Assembly: GCA_964498255.1 (NCBI GenBank)
Contig: CAZCGW010000015.1
Coordinates: 1 to 48,972 of the forward strand
Direction: 5' to 3'
Length of the DNA stretch: 48,972 bases
Source: Fluviibacter sp964498255
GTDB lineage: Bacteria; Pseudomonadota; Gammaproteobacteria; Burkholderiales; Rhodocyclaceae
How positions within the stretch are numbered: position 1 is the stretch's first letter; the number at the start of each line of letters is the position of its first letter. The translations under genes were made by a program, and so were the position numbers. This document shows, piece by piece, positions 8,361 through 16,778 of this stretch. Below the pieces are notes generated by a model. The model was not told the DNA's origin. It saw only the letters and a list, made by a program, of their open reading frames with translations, and made no database searches.

Positions 8361-9491
8361 CTATTTCCCGGAGGTTTCCGCAATTGCCTGACGGAAGGCT
8401 TGATCCATGCGATCAAGCATGATGTCGATACCAAAGTTGCGGCTGTAGGCCAAGGAGGCCTCGGCGAACTGCTGACGCAATTGTTCGTTACCCATAAGAC
8501 GGCGCAGGTTCTCTGCCAGCTTGGGCACATCGCGCGGCGGGGTCATCAACCCAGTTTGACCATCCTGCAGCGCTTCGCCAATGGCACCGATGGGTGTACT
8601 GATGGCGGGCACGCCGCACGCCATGGCTTGCATCAGCCCTTGGGGAACGCCTTCATCACCATAAGATGGCAACACAAACAGATCCAGGCAGCTCAGCCAC
8701 TCGGGCACGTTATCCTGGTTGCCCACCATGATGATTCGATCTTCCAACCCATGCGTTGCACGGCGGCGCTCGATATCGCCCCAGCGCGGACCATCGCCAA
8801 TGACCAGAATCTGCCAATCGGGGAATTCGTTTTTGATACTCGCAAAGGCATCGACAAGATCGTCGTGCCCTTTCCAGTCGCGCAGTGTGGCCAGAATGCC
8901 GATGGTGGGTTTATCAGCCACCTTGAGTTTTGCACGCATCGTAGTCTTATCGAGCGGCTTGTAGTAATTGAGGTCGATACCGGTGCGCACCGAGGTCATG
9001 CGATTCAGGTCATAACCATTCACCTGGTTGAGTGTGCTGCGCAGCGCTTCACCGGTGGTGACGACATGCGTGGTGGCGGTTTGATACAACCACCGTGTAC
9101 TGGCTTTGGTGTTAACGGGCGATGACACATGGCGCGTACGTACCAAAGGCGGCATACCACTTAAGGTGGCGCAATTCGCAGCCACCAACCAGCTATCCGT
9201 TGAGCTGTGGGTATTGATGACATCAAACTCGTGCCCATGCTGCTTAAGGTACTGGCGCATGGCCATAAACCCTTTAACGTTTTTACGGCCTATGGGCAAG
9301 GTCACTGTGGGGATGCCGCGCTTAACTGCCGCTGGTGCGATCTGTGCATCTGGTGGCGTGACCAATACCACCTTATGTCCACGCGCGATCATGCCGGCGG
9401 CTTCGGTGAGGATGCGAATCTCCTGGCCACCCCAACCGATGGAGGATTCGGTATGCAGAATCGAAAGCCTTTTTGTTTGTTCTGTCATCAT
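8361..9491 (-). CDS. Glycosyltransferase family 4
   Basis: A 376-residue protein with a GT-B fold pattern. The N-terminus contains ILHTESSIGWGGQEIR, a glycine-rich donor or acceptor loop, and the second half contains IGILATLRDWKGHDDLVDAF and DEGVPQGLMQAMACGVP. The last stretch corresponds to the E-x7-E donor-binding motif of GT4; here the second acid is Gln. It probably adds a hexose or related sugar to the growing core or glycan in the cytoplasm. It lies 6 bp upstream of the AsnB-like gene and downstream of the GT25 gene in the same operon. Start ATG 9491 or the adjacent ATG 9488 are equivalent choices. Confidence 0.85.
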   Translation of the reverse strand: MMTEQTKRLSILHTESSIGWGGQEIRILTEAAGMIARGHKVVLVTPPDAQIAPAAVKRGIPTVTLPIGRKNVKGFMAMRQYLKQHGHEFDVINTHSSTDSWLVAANCATLSGMPPLVRTRHVSSPVNTKASTRWLYQTATTHVVTTGEALRSTLNQVNGYDLNRMTSVRTGIDLNYYKPLDKTTMRAKLKVADKPTIGILATLRDWKGHDDLVDAFASIKNEFPDWQILVIGDGPRWGDIERRRATHGLEDRIIMVGNQDNVPEWLSCLDLFVLPSYGDEGVPQGLMQAMACGVPAISTPIGAIGEALQDGQTGLMTPPRDVPKLAENLRRLMGNEQLRQQFAEASLAYSRNFGIDIMLDRMDQAFRQAIAETSGK

Positions 9492-9501
9492 TTATTCAAC
9501 A

Positions 9502-10302
9502 TTAGCCCAAATCCCAGGGCAGCTTTTTCTGTTTCTTTAGCCCGGCAATAAACTTCCAGATCTGGAATAGAAATTTCTCATAGACATAGAAACGGCAGTA
9601 AAAACCGATTCTGTCCCATCCTTTGGGTTCAAAATCATCACTCACCGCACCCCGTGCCTGTTCGATATTCGAGTCCTTGGCGTACCGAGAATGGCCAACC
9701 ACATACGGATGGAGGCCACTAATCTTGATGCGTCCGGTTTCGGCAATGCGCTTCCAGGCGTCAATCGGGTACGTGATCGGGCTGAAGCGTTGTAGCATTT
9801 GTTCTGCTGCTGCCTTGTTGATCAGGTACCCATGCGCACAACAGGCATCCACCATGGGATGTAAGGCATAACCGGGAACAACAGCGACTGCAGGATTGCG
9901 CTTATAGCGAATGAGGTGTGTCAGCAGATAAATGGCCGGTTGAGTTTCTGCTGAGATACGCTCGGCCAAGGGTTGGAGTACGTTGCTGATATCTGTATGC
10001 AGCAAGGCATCGTCTTCCAGAACCAGACTTGCCGAGATTTTGCTGTCGAGCATTTTGCGATAAATCGATAAATGGCTGAGCGCGCAACCGATTTCGCCCA
10101 GACTGAGCGGCTTGCCTTGGATTTTGAGTGTCTGTTGCTCGTCATAAACCGCACTGACTAGTGCTGGTGCCAGCTCTTTGCCTTTGACGGCAGCGACTAT
10201 TTCAAACGGTATACCCAAAGCCTCGAGTTGCTGCGACATGAAGGCTTTGCGCTCGACCTGAAAGTCGAGATTAATCACAAAAGCGGGAATATGTACTGAC
10301 AT
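9502..10302 (-). CDS. Glycosyltransferase family 25 (LPS biosynthesis)
   Basis: A 266-residue protein. The start MSVHIPAFVINLDFQVERK and the central LGEIGCALSHLSIYRKM and SLVLEDDALL are the three hallmark blocks of GT25 enzymes (LgtB/LpsA/Lex1-type galactosyltransferases of Neisseria and Haemophilus). The E-D-D segment occupies the metal/UDP-sugar site. A GAGG ribosome-binding site precedes ATG 10302 by about 5 nt. The enzyme would add galactose or a similar sugar to lipooligosaccharide. It is located between the second AsnB-like gene and the GT4 gene, within the minus-strand operon. Confidence 0.85.
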   Translation of the reverse strand: MSVHIPAFVINLDFQVERKAFMSQQLEALGIPFEIVAAVKGKELAPALVSAVYDEQQTLKIQGKPLSLGEIGCALSHLSIYRKMLDSKISASLVLEDDALLHTDISNVLQPLAERISAETQPAIYLLTHLIRYKRNPAVAVVPGYALHPMVDACCAHGYLINKAAAEQMLQRFSPITYPIDAWKRIAETGRIKISGLHPYVVGHSRYAKDSNIEQARGAVSDDFEPKGWDRIGFYCRFYVYEKFLFQIWKFIAGLKKQKKLPWDLG

Positions 10303-10315
10303 ATAACCTCGCTTG

Positions 10316-12181
10316 TCAGACTCGGAAGTCCGGCGCGTAGCGACGGAACCAGAGCTCGAGCACCATCAGGGACCAAAGGCGGCCACCATGCGGCTGCTTG
10401 GGCGTTGCTTGCTCTTGTTGGAGTTTGTCCAGGAAGCCCTTACGGAAAATGTTACGGCCGGCGAGGCCGCCCTCGCCCAGCATGTCGGTAAGCGATGTTT
10501 TAAGGCCACCGGCCAACCATTCATGCAGCGGCATAACAAAACCCTGCTTGCCACGATAGACGATGTCATGCGGCAGATAACGCTCTGCTACTTTCTTGAG
10601 TAGGTATTTGGTATCGCGACCATGGAGCTTCATATTGGCTGGTAGGCGTGCTGCAAACTCCACAAGCTTATGATCCAGATACGGTACGCGTGCTTCTAGC
10701 GAATAGGCCATGGTGGCACGATCTACTTTGGTGAGCAAATCGTCTGGCAGCCAGAGTTTCTGGTCGATGGTTAGCAGTTTGTCGAGATACCCGTTAGCCT
10801 GGCAATTGGCATAGGCTTGCTCAGCCAAGACATCCAGCGGCACCGATGTTTGCCCGGTGATGGCCGGATTAAGAATGCTTTTGTGCAGTTCGCGATCAAA
10901 TTGATTAGGGATCGTGGTGTAACGGCGAGACAACGGGCGTGCGGCGGCTTTGATTAGGCGGTCTTTACGCAGCTTGGCTGGCAGCAATGGATAAATAAGC
11001 GGCAATGGGGATAGCGGATGCCCCAAACGCGCGGCTAGTTTGGCTTCTTTCAAACGGCTGGCGTAGTTGCTGTACCCGGCAAAGACTTCATCGGCCCCCT
11101 CACCGCTAAGCGCTACCGTGACATGCTGGCGCGTGAGCCGCGAAAGCAGCATAGTGGGCAATGCTGCCTGATCACCAAAGGGTTCATCGTAGATGTCGAC
11201 CCACTGGTCAAAGGCGGAGATCACATCGCCCGGCTGTACCATGAGCGGGTGATGGTCGGCACCGATGTGTTGTGCCACGCGTGCGGCGTACTCATGCTCG
11301 CTGTGACTGGTGTTGCCAACAAAGCCGAGATTAAAGATTTTGGGTTGGCTTTGACCCGATGCCTTCATGAGCGCCGCGACGAGCGAGGAATCAATACCCC
11401 CGCTGACGAATGCACCCAGTGGTACATCGGCCACGAGCATAGACGACACGGAACGCTTAAGTTCTGCCTCTAACTGATCAGTTAGCTCTGCTTCGCTGGC
11501 TGTCCACTTGGGTTCGTAGTTCGGGTTCCAATAGGTCCACTCGCGTGTCTGGCCGTGTTGCACGCGCAGCGCCCGCGCCGGTTGTAGTTTGCGAATCTGC
11601 TTAAAGATCGTAAATGGCGCCGGAATGTATTGGCATTCCAGATAAAGCTGTAGCGCATCGAGATCAATATCGCGGCTGACATCGGGGTGCGCGAGGATGG
11701 CTTTCAGTTCCGAAGCGAACAGAATGCGTTGACCATCCTGATAGATATTTAGCGGTTTAATGCCGAGCGGGTCACGCGCTAAGAGCAGCAATTCGGTCTG
11801 CTTATCCCAGAAGGCAAAGGCGAACATGCCCTCAAGACGCGGCAGCGCATCATCGCCCCAGGCGATGAGTGCCTGGAGCAAAACTTCTGTATCGCCATTG
11901 GTACGAAATTGCACGCCCATGCCTTGCAGTTCGGCACGCAGAGTTTTGAAGTTGTAGAGTTCGCCGTTGTAGGCCAGCGCATAGCGCCCGCAGGCACTCA
12001 GCATGGGCTGCTGGCTGGCGGCTAGATCAATTACTGCCAAGCGGCGGTGGCCCAAGGCAACGGGGCCATCGAGGTAATACCCGGCCGCATCTGGCCCACG
12101 GTGCGCCAACGTGGTGGTCATACGCTCCAACGTTGCCTGGTCTGCAGGCTGCTTATCGAGCCAACCGACAAAACCACACAT
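10316..12181 (-). CDS. AsnB-type glutamine-dependent amidotransferase, copy 2 (exopolysaccharide amidotransferase-like)
   Basis: A 621-residue protein. The amidotransferase domain begins MCGFVGWL (Cys2 nucleophile), with AHRGPDAAG and YNGELYNF. The synthase domain has FVSGGIDSSLVA (ATP PP-loop) and SGEGADEVFAGY. All catalytic motifs are present. The sequence type resembles amidotransferases of polysaccharide loci more than housekeeping asparagine synthetase B. Its ATG overlaps the msbA stop in a TGATG arrangement, so the two are translated together. Possible roles are amidation of a glycan carboxylate or asparagine synthesis; context favours the former. It is clearly diverged from the copy at 6507-8354, so this is not a recent duplication. 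Confidence 0.8.
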   Translation of the reverse strand: MCGFVGWLDKQPADQATLERMTTTLAHRGPDAAGYYLDGPVALGHRRLAVIDLAASQQPMLSACGRYALAYNGELYNFKTLRAELQGMGVQFRTNGDTEVLLQALIAWGDDALPRLEGMFAFAFWDKQTELLLLARDPLGIKPLNIYQDGQRILFASELKAILAHPDVSRDIDLDALQLYLECQYIPAPFTIFKQIRKLQPARALRVQHGQTREWTYWNPNYEPKWTASEAELTDQLEAELKRSVSSMLVADVPLGAFVSGGIDSSLVAALMKASGQSQPKIFNLGFVGNTSHSEHEYAARVAQHIGADHHPLMVQPGDVISAFDQWVDIYDEPFGDQAALPTMLLSRLTRQHVTVALSGEGADEVFAGYSNYASRLKEAKLAARLGHPLSPLPLIYPLLPAKLRKDRLIKAAARPLSRRYTTIPNQFDRELHKSILNPAITGQTSVPLDVLAEQAYANCQANGYLDKLLTIDQKLWLPDDLLTKVDRATMAYSLEARVPYLDHKLVEFAARLPANMKLHGRDTKYLLKKVAERYLPHDIVYRGKQGFVMPLHEWLAGGLKTSLTDMLGEGGLAGRNIFRKGFLDKLQQEQATPKQPHGGRLWSLMVLELWFRRYAPDFRV

Positions 12182-13953
12182 CAGGCGTTACCCTCAACGG
12201 GTGCTGGCGTGCTGTCTCCCTGCACCTGGTGCAGGTAGGTGTAGATGCCATTGCGTGCCAGCAGTTCAGCATGTGTACCAATCTCGGCGATACGGCCTTC
12301 CTTCAGCACGACAATGCGATCCGCTTTTTCAATGGTGCTCAGGCGGTGGGCGATGACAAAGCTGGTGCGACCCACCATGAGCTCATCTAGCGCTGCCTGC
12401 ACATGGCGCTCGGATTCGTTATCCAGTGCGGAGGTGGCTTCATCCAGAATAAGGATCGGCGCATTTTTAAGTACAGCACGCGCAATGGCGATGCGCTGGC
12501 GCTGCCCACCAGAAAGACGCATACCGCCCTCACCCACCAGTGTATCGAAGCCATTAGGTAATGTTTCAATAAATTCCAGGGCATGCGCGGCCTTGGCGGC
12601 GGCACGAATTTCATCCAGGCTAAGTTGGCGCGTGGCGCCAAAAGCAATGTTGTTGGCAATCGTGTCATTGAAGAGCAGCACTTCCTGCGTGACGAGCGCC
12701 ATTTGCTGACGCAAACTGACCAAATGAATGCTGTCGATAGCGTGACCATCTATGCGAATCTCACCCGCTGTGGCATGCAAGAAGTTCGGCAGCAGATTAG
12801 CAAAGGTGCTTTTACCCCCACCTGATGGCCCTACCAGCGCAATCTGTTCGCCGGGTTTTACTGCCAGGTTTACTTGCGTAAGTGCATCACGCTCGGCTTC
12901 AGGGTAACGATAGGTGACGTTATCAAAGACGATTTCGCCACGCACATTATCAAGGGTAACGGAACCGGTATCGCGCTCGGTAGGCTCGTCAAGCAACGAA
13001 AAAATATGCTCAGCCGCGGCGAGGCCCCGCTGAATAGGCGCATTCAGATCAGACAAGCGCTTGAGCGGTGCATTGAGCATGAGCGTTGCGGTGATGAATG
13101 ACGCAAAACCACCAATAGTGGTCATACCCTGCGCCGACTGCATCATGGCTACCGAGATAATAATGGCGACAGCCAATGCCGAAGACAATTGCGTAATCGG
13201 TGTGCCCAGCGCTGCAGCAACGGTGGTACGCATATAAATGCCGCGCAGGTAATTCGCCACACCTTCGAAACGGCGGACTTCCTGCTGCTCGCCGCCATAT
13301 ACCTTAATGACCTTCTGGTTAGAGATGGCTTCCTGGATGGCGGTAGTCATCGAGACCATGTTGTCATGTTCTTGATGCACCAGGTTGCGCAGCCGCTTAC
13401 TCAGTTTCCGGACAGAGATCACCAGCACCGGTACCACCGTGACAGAAATCAACATGAGCTGCCAGTTAAGATAGAGCAGCCATGCCAGTAAGCCAATAAC
13501 GGTGACGCCGTCTTTAATAAAGGTGGTAATGACGTTGGTGCTAGCCGATGCAACACCATTCACATCATTGGTTATGCGATTAATGGTTTTAGCAGAGGGA
13601 TGGACTTGGAAATAACTCGACGGCAGGTGCACCAATCGCTCAAACATTTCGAGGCGAATCTGGTAAATAACCTTGTTCTGAATCCAGGCCATGATGTAAG
13701 TGGCACCAAAGCCCAGCAAGCCCCGCAAGAAGAAAATACCGACCACACCAAACGGCAACCACAAAAGGGGGCTTTCTTCGCCGAACTTGAAGCCATCATC
13801 GAGCATAGGCTTCATCAAAGCCGGCAACAGCGGTTCCGTTGCCGCCGACAGCGCCGCCAGCAACATAGCCACACCCAGCGCCTTGTAATAAGGGCGCGCG
13901 TAGCGCATGAGGCGGCGATACAGCTTGAGTGTTTCGGGATTAACCAGTCGCAT
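12181..13953 (-). CDS. msbA: Lipid A export ABC transporter MsbA
   Basis: A half-transporter of about 590 residues. The N-terminal half has six predicted membrane helices, and the C-terminal nucleotide-binding domain has the Walker A loop GPSGGGKST, the signature LSGGQRQRIAIARA and Walker B ILILDEATSALD. The start region VNPETLKLYRRLMRYARPY is typical of MsbA, which flips lipid A-core across the inner membrane as a homodimer using ATP. As first gene of the surface-glycan operon it fits that job. ATG 13953 is chosen; a TTG at 13980 with a G-rich stretch upstream is an alternative nine codons longer. A general multidrug half-transporter is a less likely reading. Confidence 0.9.
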   Translation of the reverse strand: MRLVNPETLKLYRRLMRYARPYYKALGVAMLLAALSAATEPLLPALMKPMLDDGFKFGEESPLLWLPFGVVGIFFLRGLLGFGATYIMAWIQNKVIYQIRLEMFERLVHLPSSYFQVHPSAKTINRITNDVNGVASASTNVITTFIKDGVTVIGLLAWLLYLNWQLMLISVTVVPVLVISVRKLSKRLRNLVHQEHDNMVSMTTAIQEAISNQKVIKVYGGEQQEVRRFEGVANYLRGIYMRTTVAAALGTPITQLSSALAVAIIISVAMMQSAQGMTTIGGFASFITATLMLNAPLKRLSDLNAPIQRGLAAAEHIFSLLDEPTERDTGSVTLDNVRGEIVFDNVTYRYPEAERDALTQVNLAVKPGEQIALVGPSGGGKSTFANLLPNFLHATAGEIRIDGHAIDSIHLVSLRQQMALVTQEVLLFNDTIANNIAFGATRQLSLDEIRAAAKAAHALEFIETLPNGFDTLVGEGGMRLSGGQRQRIAIARAVLKNAPILILDEATSALDNESERHVQAALDELMVGRTSFVIAHRLSTIEKADRIVVLKEGRIAEIGTHAELLARNGIYTYLHQVQGDSTPAPVEGNA

Positions 13954-14038
13954 CCGTTTGTCCGGCAAGTGCCCGGGCAAGCCCCCAGGCTATCAGACCA
14001 TTATTGTACCCTGAAGCCTTACCTGACGCGGTATACAA

Positions 14039-15040
14039 TCACCTGGGCCTAAGCCGGGAGATTGATTTTGCGTAGGCTTCTGCAAAGCTTTGCTCTAGCA
14101 GCCGTATATCGCCGAGCTCGTAGAAGGCCAACATGGCCATCAGGTAGTCTTTTTTACCGAAATCCACGAAGGAGATCGGCGGCAAATTGGCTTTAATCAA
14201 TGGCACGTTACATATAGCCCGGGCAGTGCGCTTATTGCCGTCTTTGAACGGTTGGAGATAGGCAATACGCGACAACAGATAAAAGGCCGCCTGAATGGGG
14301 TTTGGTATGCCTGCTGCTGTTTGCAGCACTTGGTCGAGCATGCGCTGCAAATAACCCGTGCCCGGCCTGAATGGCGGCAAATAGGTGCTTAAGCGGATAT
14401 CCACATCACTATGCTCGCGGACTACACCGCGATCTGCCTTGGGCAGAAAATGCGGCGCCTCCTCTAGGCCGGAGAGGCCGTGATCATTGGTTAACAGATC
14501 GTGTACCTGATAGATGGCACCTAAGGCCATGTGGTCATACAGGTATTCAAACGCTTCTTTATGGTTGAGCACCAGAAAGGCATCTTGCAATGGCTTATCG
14601 ACGGCCTTTTCTCCGTATTCAATGAGTGCCTGGGTGTCTAGCAGGGAGTAAGTGCCGCCCTCCAGCGCTGAAGATGCACAGGAAAAATCAATAAGGAATT
14701 TGCCGAGCGACCGTTTATCCAGGGTGTATTTGGGCAGATTGGCAAACTTCTGTAGCGCGCTATCCGAAAGTGCAGGCTCGGCCAGCAGGCGGGACTCATC
14801 ATAGGAGGCCTGAACTCGCTCTGTATGAGGCTTATCAAAATAAGCGCGCAGCGCTGCCAAGGCATCAGCCAGCTGATAACGGGTTGCCGGCCCCTTGCCG
14901 GTAACGACCACTTGCCCCGTGCCCTGCAGCTGCTTTAGCTGACGGTTGAGTGATGTGCGCGGCAGTTGCAAATGGCGCGCGATTTCTCCCGCCGATACAC
15001 CGGCAGGGAACGCGCCTATAAGATCAAGCAACTTATCCAT
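14039..15040 (-). CDS. Fic-fold protein with N-terminal winged helix; catalytic His replaced by Gln
   Basis: A 333-residue protein. Residues 1-60 form a helix-turn-helix or winged-helix domain (SAGEIARHLQLPRTSLNRQL). Residues about 110-320 form a Fic domain. An inhibitory-helix-like motif S123-x3-E127-G128 is present. The active-site loop reads LQPFKDGNKRTAR (about 262-274), so the HPFxDGN(G/K)R motif has Gln263 where the catalytic His should be. The Q-P-F variant recurs in a Fic subfamily known to me, so it is probably not a sequencing error, but AMP transfer by the usual mechanism is doubtful. The gene is single, with a palindrome upstream. It could be a DNA-binding regulator that reuses the Fic fold. 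Confidence 0.8.
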   Translation of the reverse strand: MDKLLDLIGAFPAGVSAGEIARHLQLPRTSLNRQLKQLQGTGQVVVTGKGPATRYQLADALAALRAYFDKPHTERVQASYDESRLLAEPALSDSALQKFANLPKYTLDKRSLGKFLIDFSCASSALEGGTYSLLDTQALIEYGEKAVDKPLQDAFLVLNHKEAFEYLYDHMALGAIYQVHDLLTNDHGLSGLEEAPHFLPKADRGVVREHSDVDIRLSTYLPPFRPGTGYLQRMLDQVLQTAAGIPNPIQAAFYLLSRIAYLQPFKDGNKRTARAICNVPLIKANLPPISFVDFGKKDYLMAMLAFYELGDIRLLEQSFAEAYAKSISRLRPR

Positions 15041-15079
15041 GGTTAGATTACTCGCATGATTTTTAAGAGATTATTTGCT

Positions 15080-15101
15080 ATCTAACCAAATTTGGCAAGA
15101 T
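15080..15101. promoter_or_regulatory. Near-perfect inverted repeat upstream of the Fic-fold gene
   Basis: The arms ATCTAACCAAA and TTTGGCAAGAT match at 9 of 11 positions around the centre CCAAATTTGG. The repeat lies about 40 bp upstream of the Fic-fold start codon. The half-site ATCTAACC recurs on the minus strand immediately before that start (15041-15048). The encoded protein has its own winged-helix domain, so autoregulation is a reasonable inference. It is not demonstrated. Confidence 0.45.
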
Positions 15102-15137
15102 TATTGGTTGGATTTTGAGCTGATGCAGCTACCGCGA

Positions 15138-16304
15138 CTATCTTGCCGCCAAGGTGGCATACAAGCTTTGTAATTGCTGCGACATCGCCTCCCACGAGAG
15201 GTGGGCCACACAACCACGGGCGGCTTTGGCAGCAGCATCACCCGGTAGCCGGGTTGCCTCTAGCAAACGGACTAGTTCTTGAGCCATCACCGTCGGATCT
15301 TGCGGCGACACAACAGCACCGGCCAGCGGGCTGGTGATCAGTTCGGCTACGCCACAGGTGGAGCTAGTAAGCGTAGGCAAGCTACAAGCCAGGGCTTCTA
15401 AGGCGGCATTGGGGCATGGGTCGTACTGGGTAGGCAAGGCAAAAACGTCTGCTGCGCCGTACCAGGCGGCAACCTCTTTCTGAGCGCCGGCAAATACCAC
15501 GCGGTCTGCGACCTTGAGGCTTTCGGCCAGTTTGCGATAACGTTCTAGGTGTTTATCGGCCCCTACCACGGCCAACAAGGCCCCCGTTGCACGCAGTTCG
15601 GGTTGCGCCATGGCTTTGAGCAGTGGTGCAACACCTTTGCGTTGATAGCCGCTGCCTACGTAGAGCACCAGCGGTGCATCCTGCGGTATTAAAAACTCTT
15701 TTCTGACGCTTTCGCGGAATTTAGCAACGTTTTCACGACTAAATTTAAGAAGATCAACGCCGTTGTAAATGACATGCAGCGTTTCAGTGGCTACGCCGTA
15801 TTCAGTCCGGATTTCCTCTGCCACCATCTTTGAATTACAAATCACGGCGCGCAGGTTGGCGTGCGCAAACATGGCGCGCTCCGCCTCTACGGTATACGCA
15901 TGGTACGGATCGAGCTTTTGCCACCAGTTACTGAGCGCAGGTTGACCTGCCTGACGATGCCGCAACCAGGCGGCATGAATACCATCGCCCGCCCGGAAAA
16001 TATGGCACCCGGGAATGCGTTCATGCGCCTGGACCAGATCAAAGCGGTTTTCCCGGATGATCTGCCCAACGGCTTGCGCAAAGCCTCGATCTCGATTAAC
16101 GCGGCCAAAGGGCAGCACACGATAAGCCGGGTTGACGATTTCCACATGGCGATTGCCCGTTGTAGGCGCAGCCTCGCCCCAGCAACGCGTGAGCAAGGTG
16201 ACATCCACCCCGCCGCTTTGCCCCAGCGCACTCAATGCACCTTCGACAAAGCGCTCTGCACCGCCAAAGGGGTTATAGCGTTGGCGGGCAATGGCAAGCT
16301 TCAT
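15138..16304 (-). CDS. Glycosyltransferase family 4 (WaaG-like)
   Basis: A protein of about 388 residues starting at ATG 16304; a TTG five codons upstream is less likely. The N-terminal KLAIARQRYNPFGGAERFVE closely resembles WaaG/RfaG-type LPS glucosyltransferases. The second half has PLVLYVGSGYQRKGVAPLL, ADVFALPTQYDPCPNAALEALACSLP and CGVAELI, the donor-site region with its E-x7-E-like pattern. It should add a hexose to LPS core in the cytoplasm. It is separated from the main glycan locus only by the Fic-fold gene and ends about 100 bp from that gene's start, so it belongs functionally to the same pathway. Confidence 0.85.
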   Translation of the reverse strand: MKLAIARQRYNPFGGAERFVEGALSALGQSGGVDVTLLTRCWGEAAPTTGNRHVEIVNPAYRVLPFGRVNRDRGFAQAVGQIIRENRFDLVQAHERIPGCHIFRAGDGIHAAWLRHRQAGQPALSNWWQKLDPYHAYTVEAERAMFAHANLRAVICNSKMVAEEIRTEYGVATETLHVIYNGVDLLKFSRENVAKFRESVRKEFLIPQDAPLVLYVGSGYQRKGVAPLLKAMAQPELRATGALLAVVGADKHLERYRKLAESLKVADRVVFAGAQKEVAAWYGAADVFALPTQYDPCPNAALEALACSLPTLTSSTCGVAELITSPLAGAVVSPQDPTVMAQELVRLLEATRLPGDAAAKAARGCVAHLSWEAMSQQLQSLYATLAAR

Positions 16305-16324
16305 GCGCTGTCGATTCAACCGGC

Positions 16325-16768
16325 TTAGTCGTTACCCGTGACTTGCGGGGCTGCCTTCATGACCTCACGGTAGATCTTGGGGGCTTGCGGTGCATTCTGC
16401 GGCAGCTGGGCGATGATGCACTGGTAGGTTTTTATGCCACGCGGGCTCATGTCGTCAAAGTAACCACTCATGTCGGCAATATACTGTTCCGGCGTGATCG
16501 TTCCGTAGAGCAGCATAGAGGCCTGGTCCAGAAAGTATTCCTGATAACTGGCATCGGCCGATTCGCCCTGCGCCATAACCCAGACTTGAAAGCCGTTGAT
16601 ATACATGTTGCCGCAGTTTTTGCTGATGCGATCCATGTAGTCATCGAGCTGTTTGCTGATGCCAATTTGCATTAGATCAGGTGCACAGGCGGTGGCACTC
16701 AAGGCAACGGCCAGCCCGGCCAGTAATGAACGGGTGCGGCCCGCGAGCTTGAACAAATTGGCTGGCAT
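16325..16768 (-). CDS. Putative lipoprotein of unknown function
   Basis: A 147-residue protein. ATG 16768 is chosen because GGAG lies 6 nt upstream (GGAGACGATTATG) and because the protein then begins with a signal sequence: MPANLFKLAGRTR followed by a hydrophobic stretch and SATAC. The Cys suggests lipidation, although the residue at -3 is Ala rather than Leu, a weak lipobox. The mature part has two further Cys (ISKNCGNMY, TYQCIIAQL) that could form a disulfide. I do not recognise a family. The start codon is only 10 bp from that of the divergent dacB gene. Confidence 0.6.
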   Translation of the reverse strand: MPANLFKLAGRTRSLLAGLAVALSATACAPDLMQIGISKQLDDYMDRISKNCGNMYINGFQVWVMAQGESADASYQEYFLDQASMLLYGTITPEQYIADMSGYFDDMSPRGIKTYQCIIAQLPQNAPQAPKIYREVMKAAPQVTGND

Positions 16769-16778
16769 AATCGTCTCC

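Noticed and set aside
8400..9125. 241-codon open frame on the plus strand
   Set aside because: It is a shadow of the GT4 gene; composition is His/Gln-rich without recognisable domains.
14039..15040. Labelling the Fic-fold protein an active AMP transferase
   Set aside because: The catalytic His position is Gln, so the usual activity cannot be assumed.
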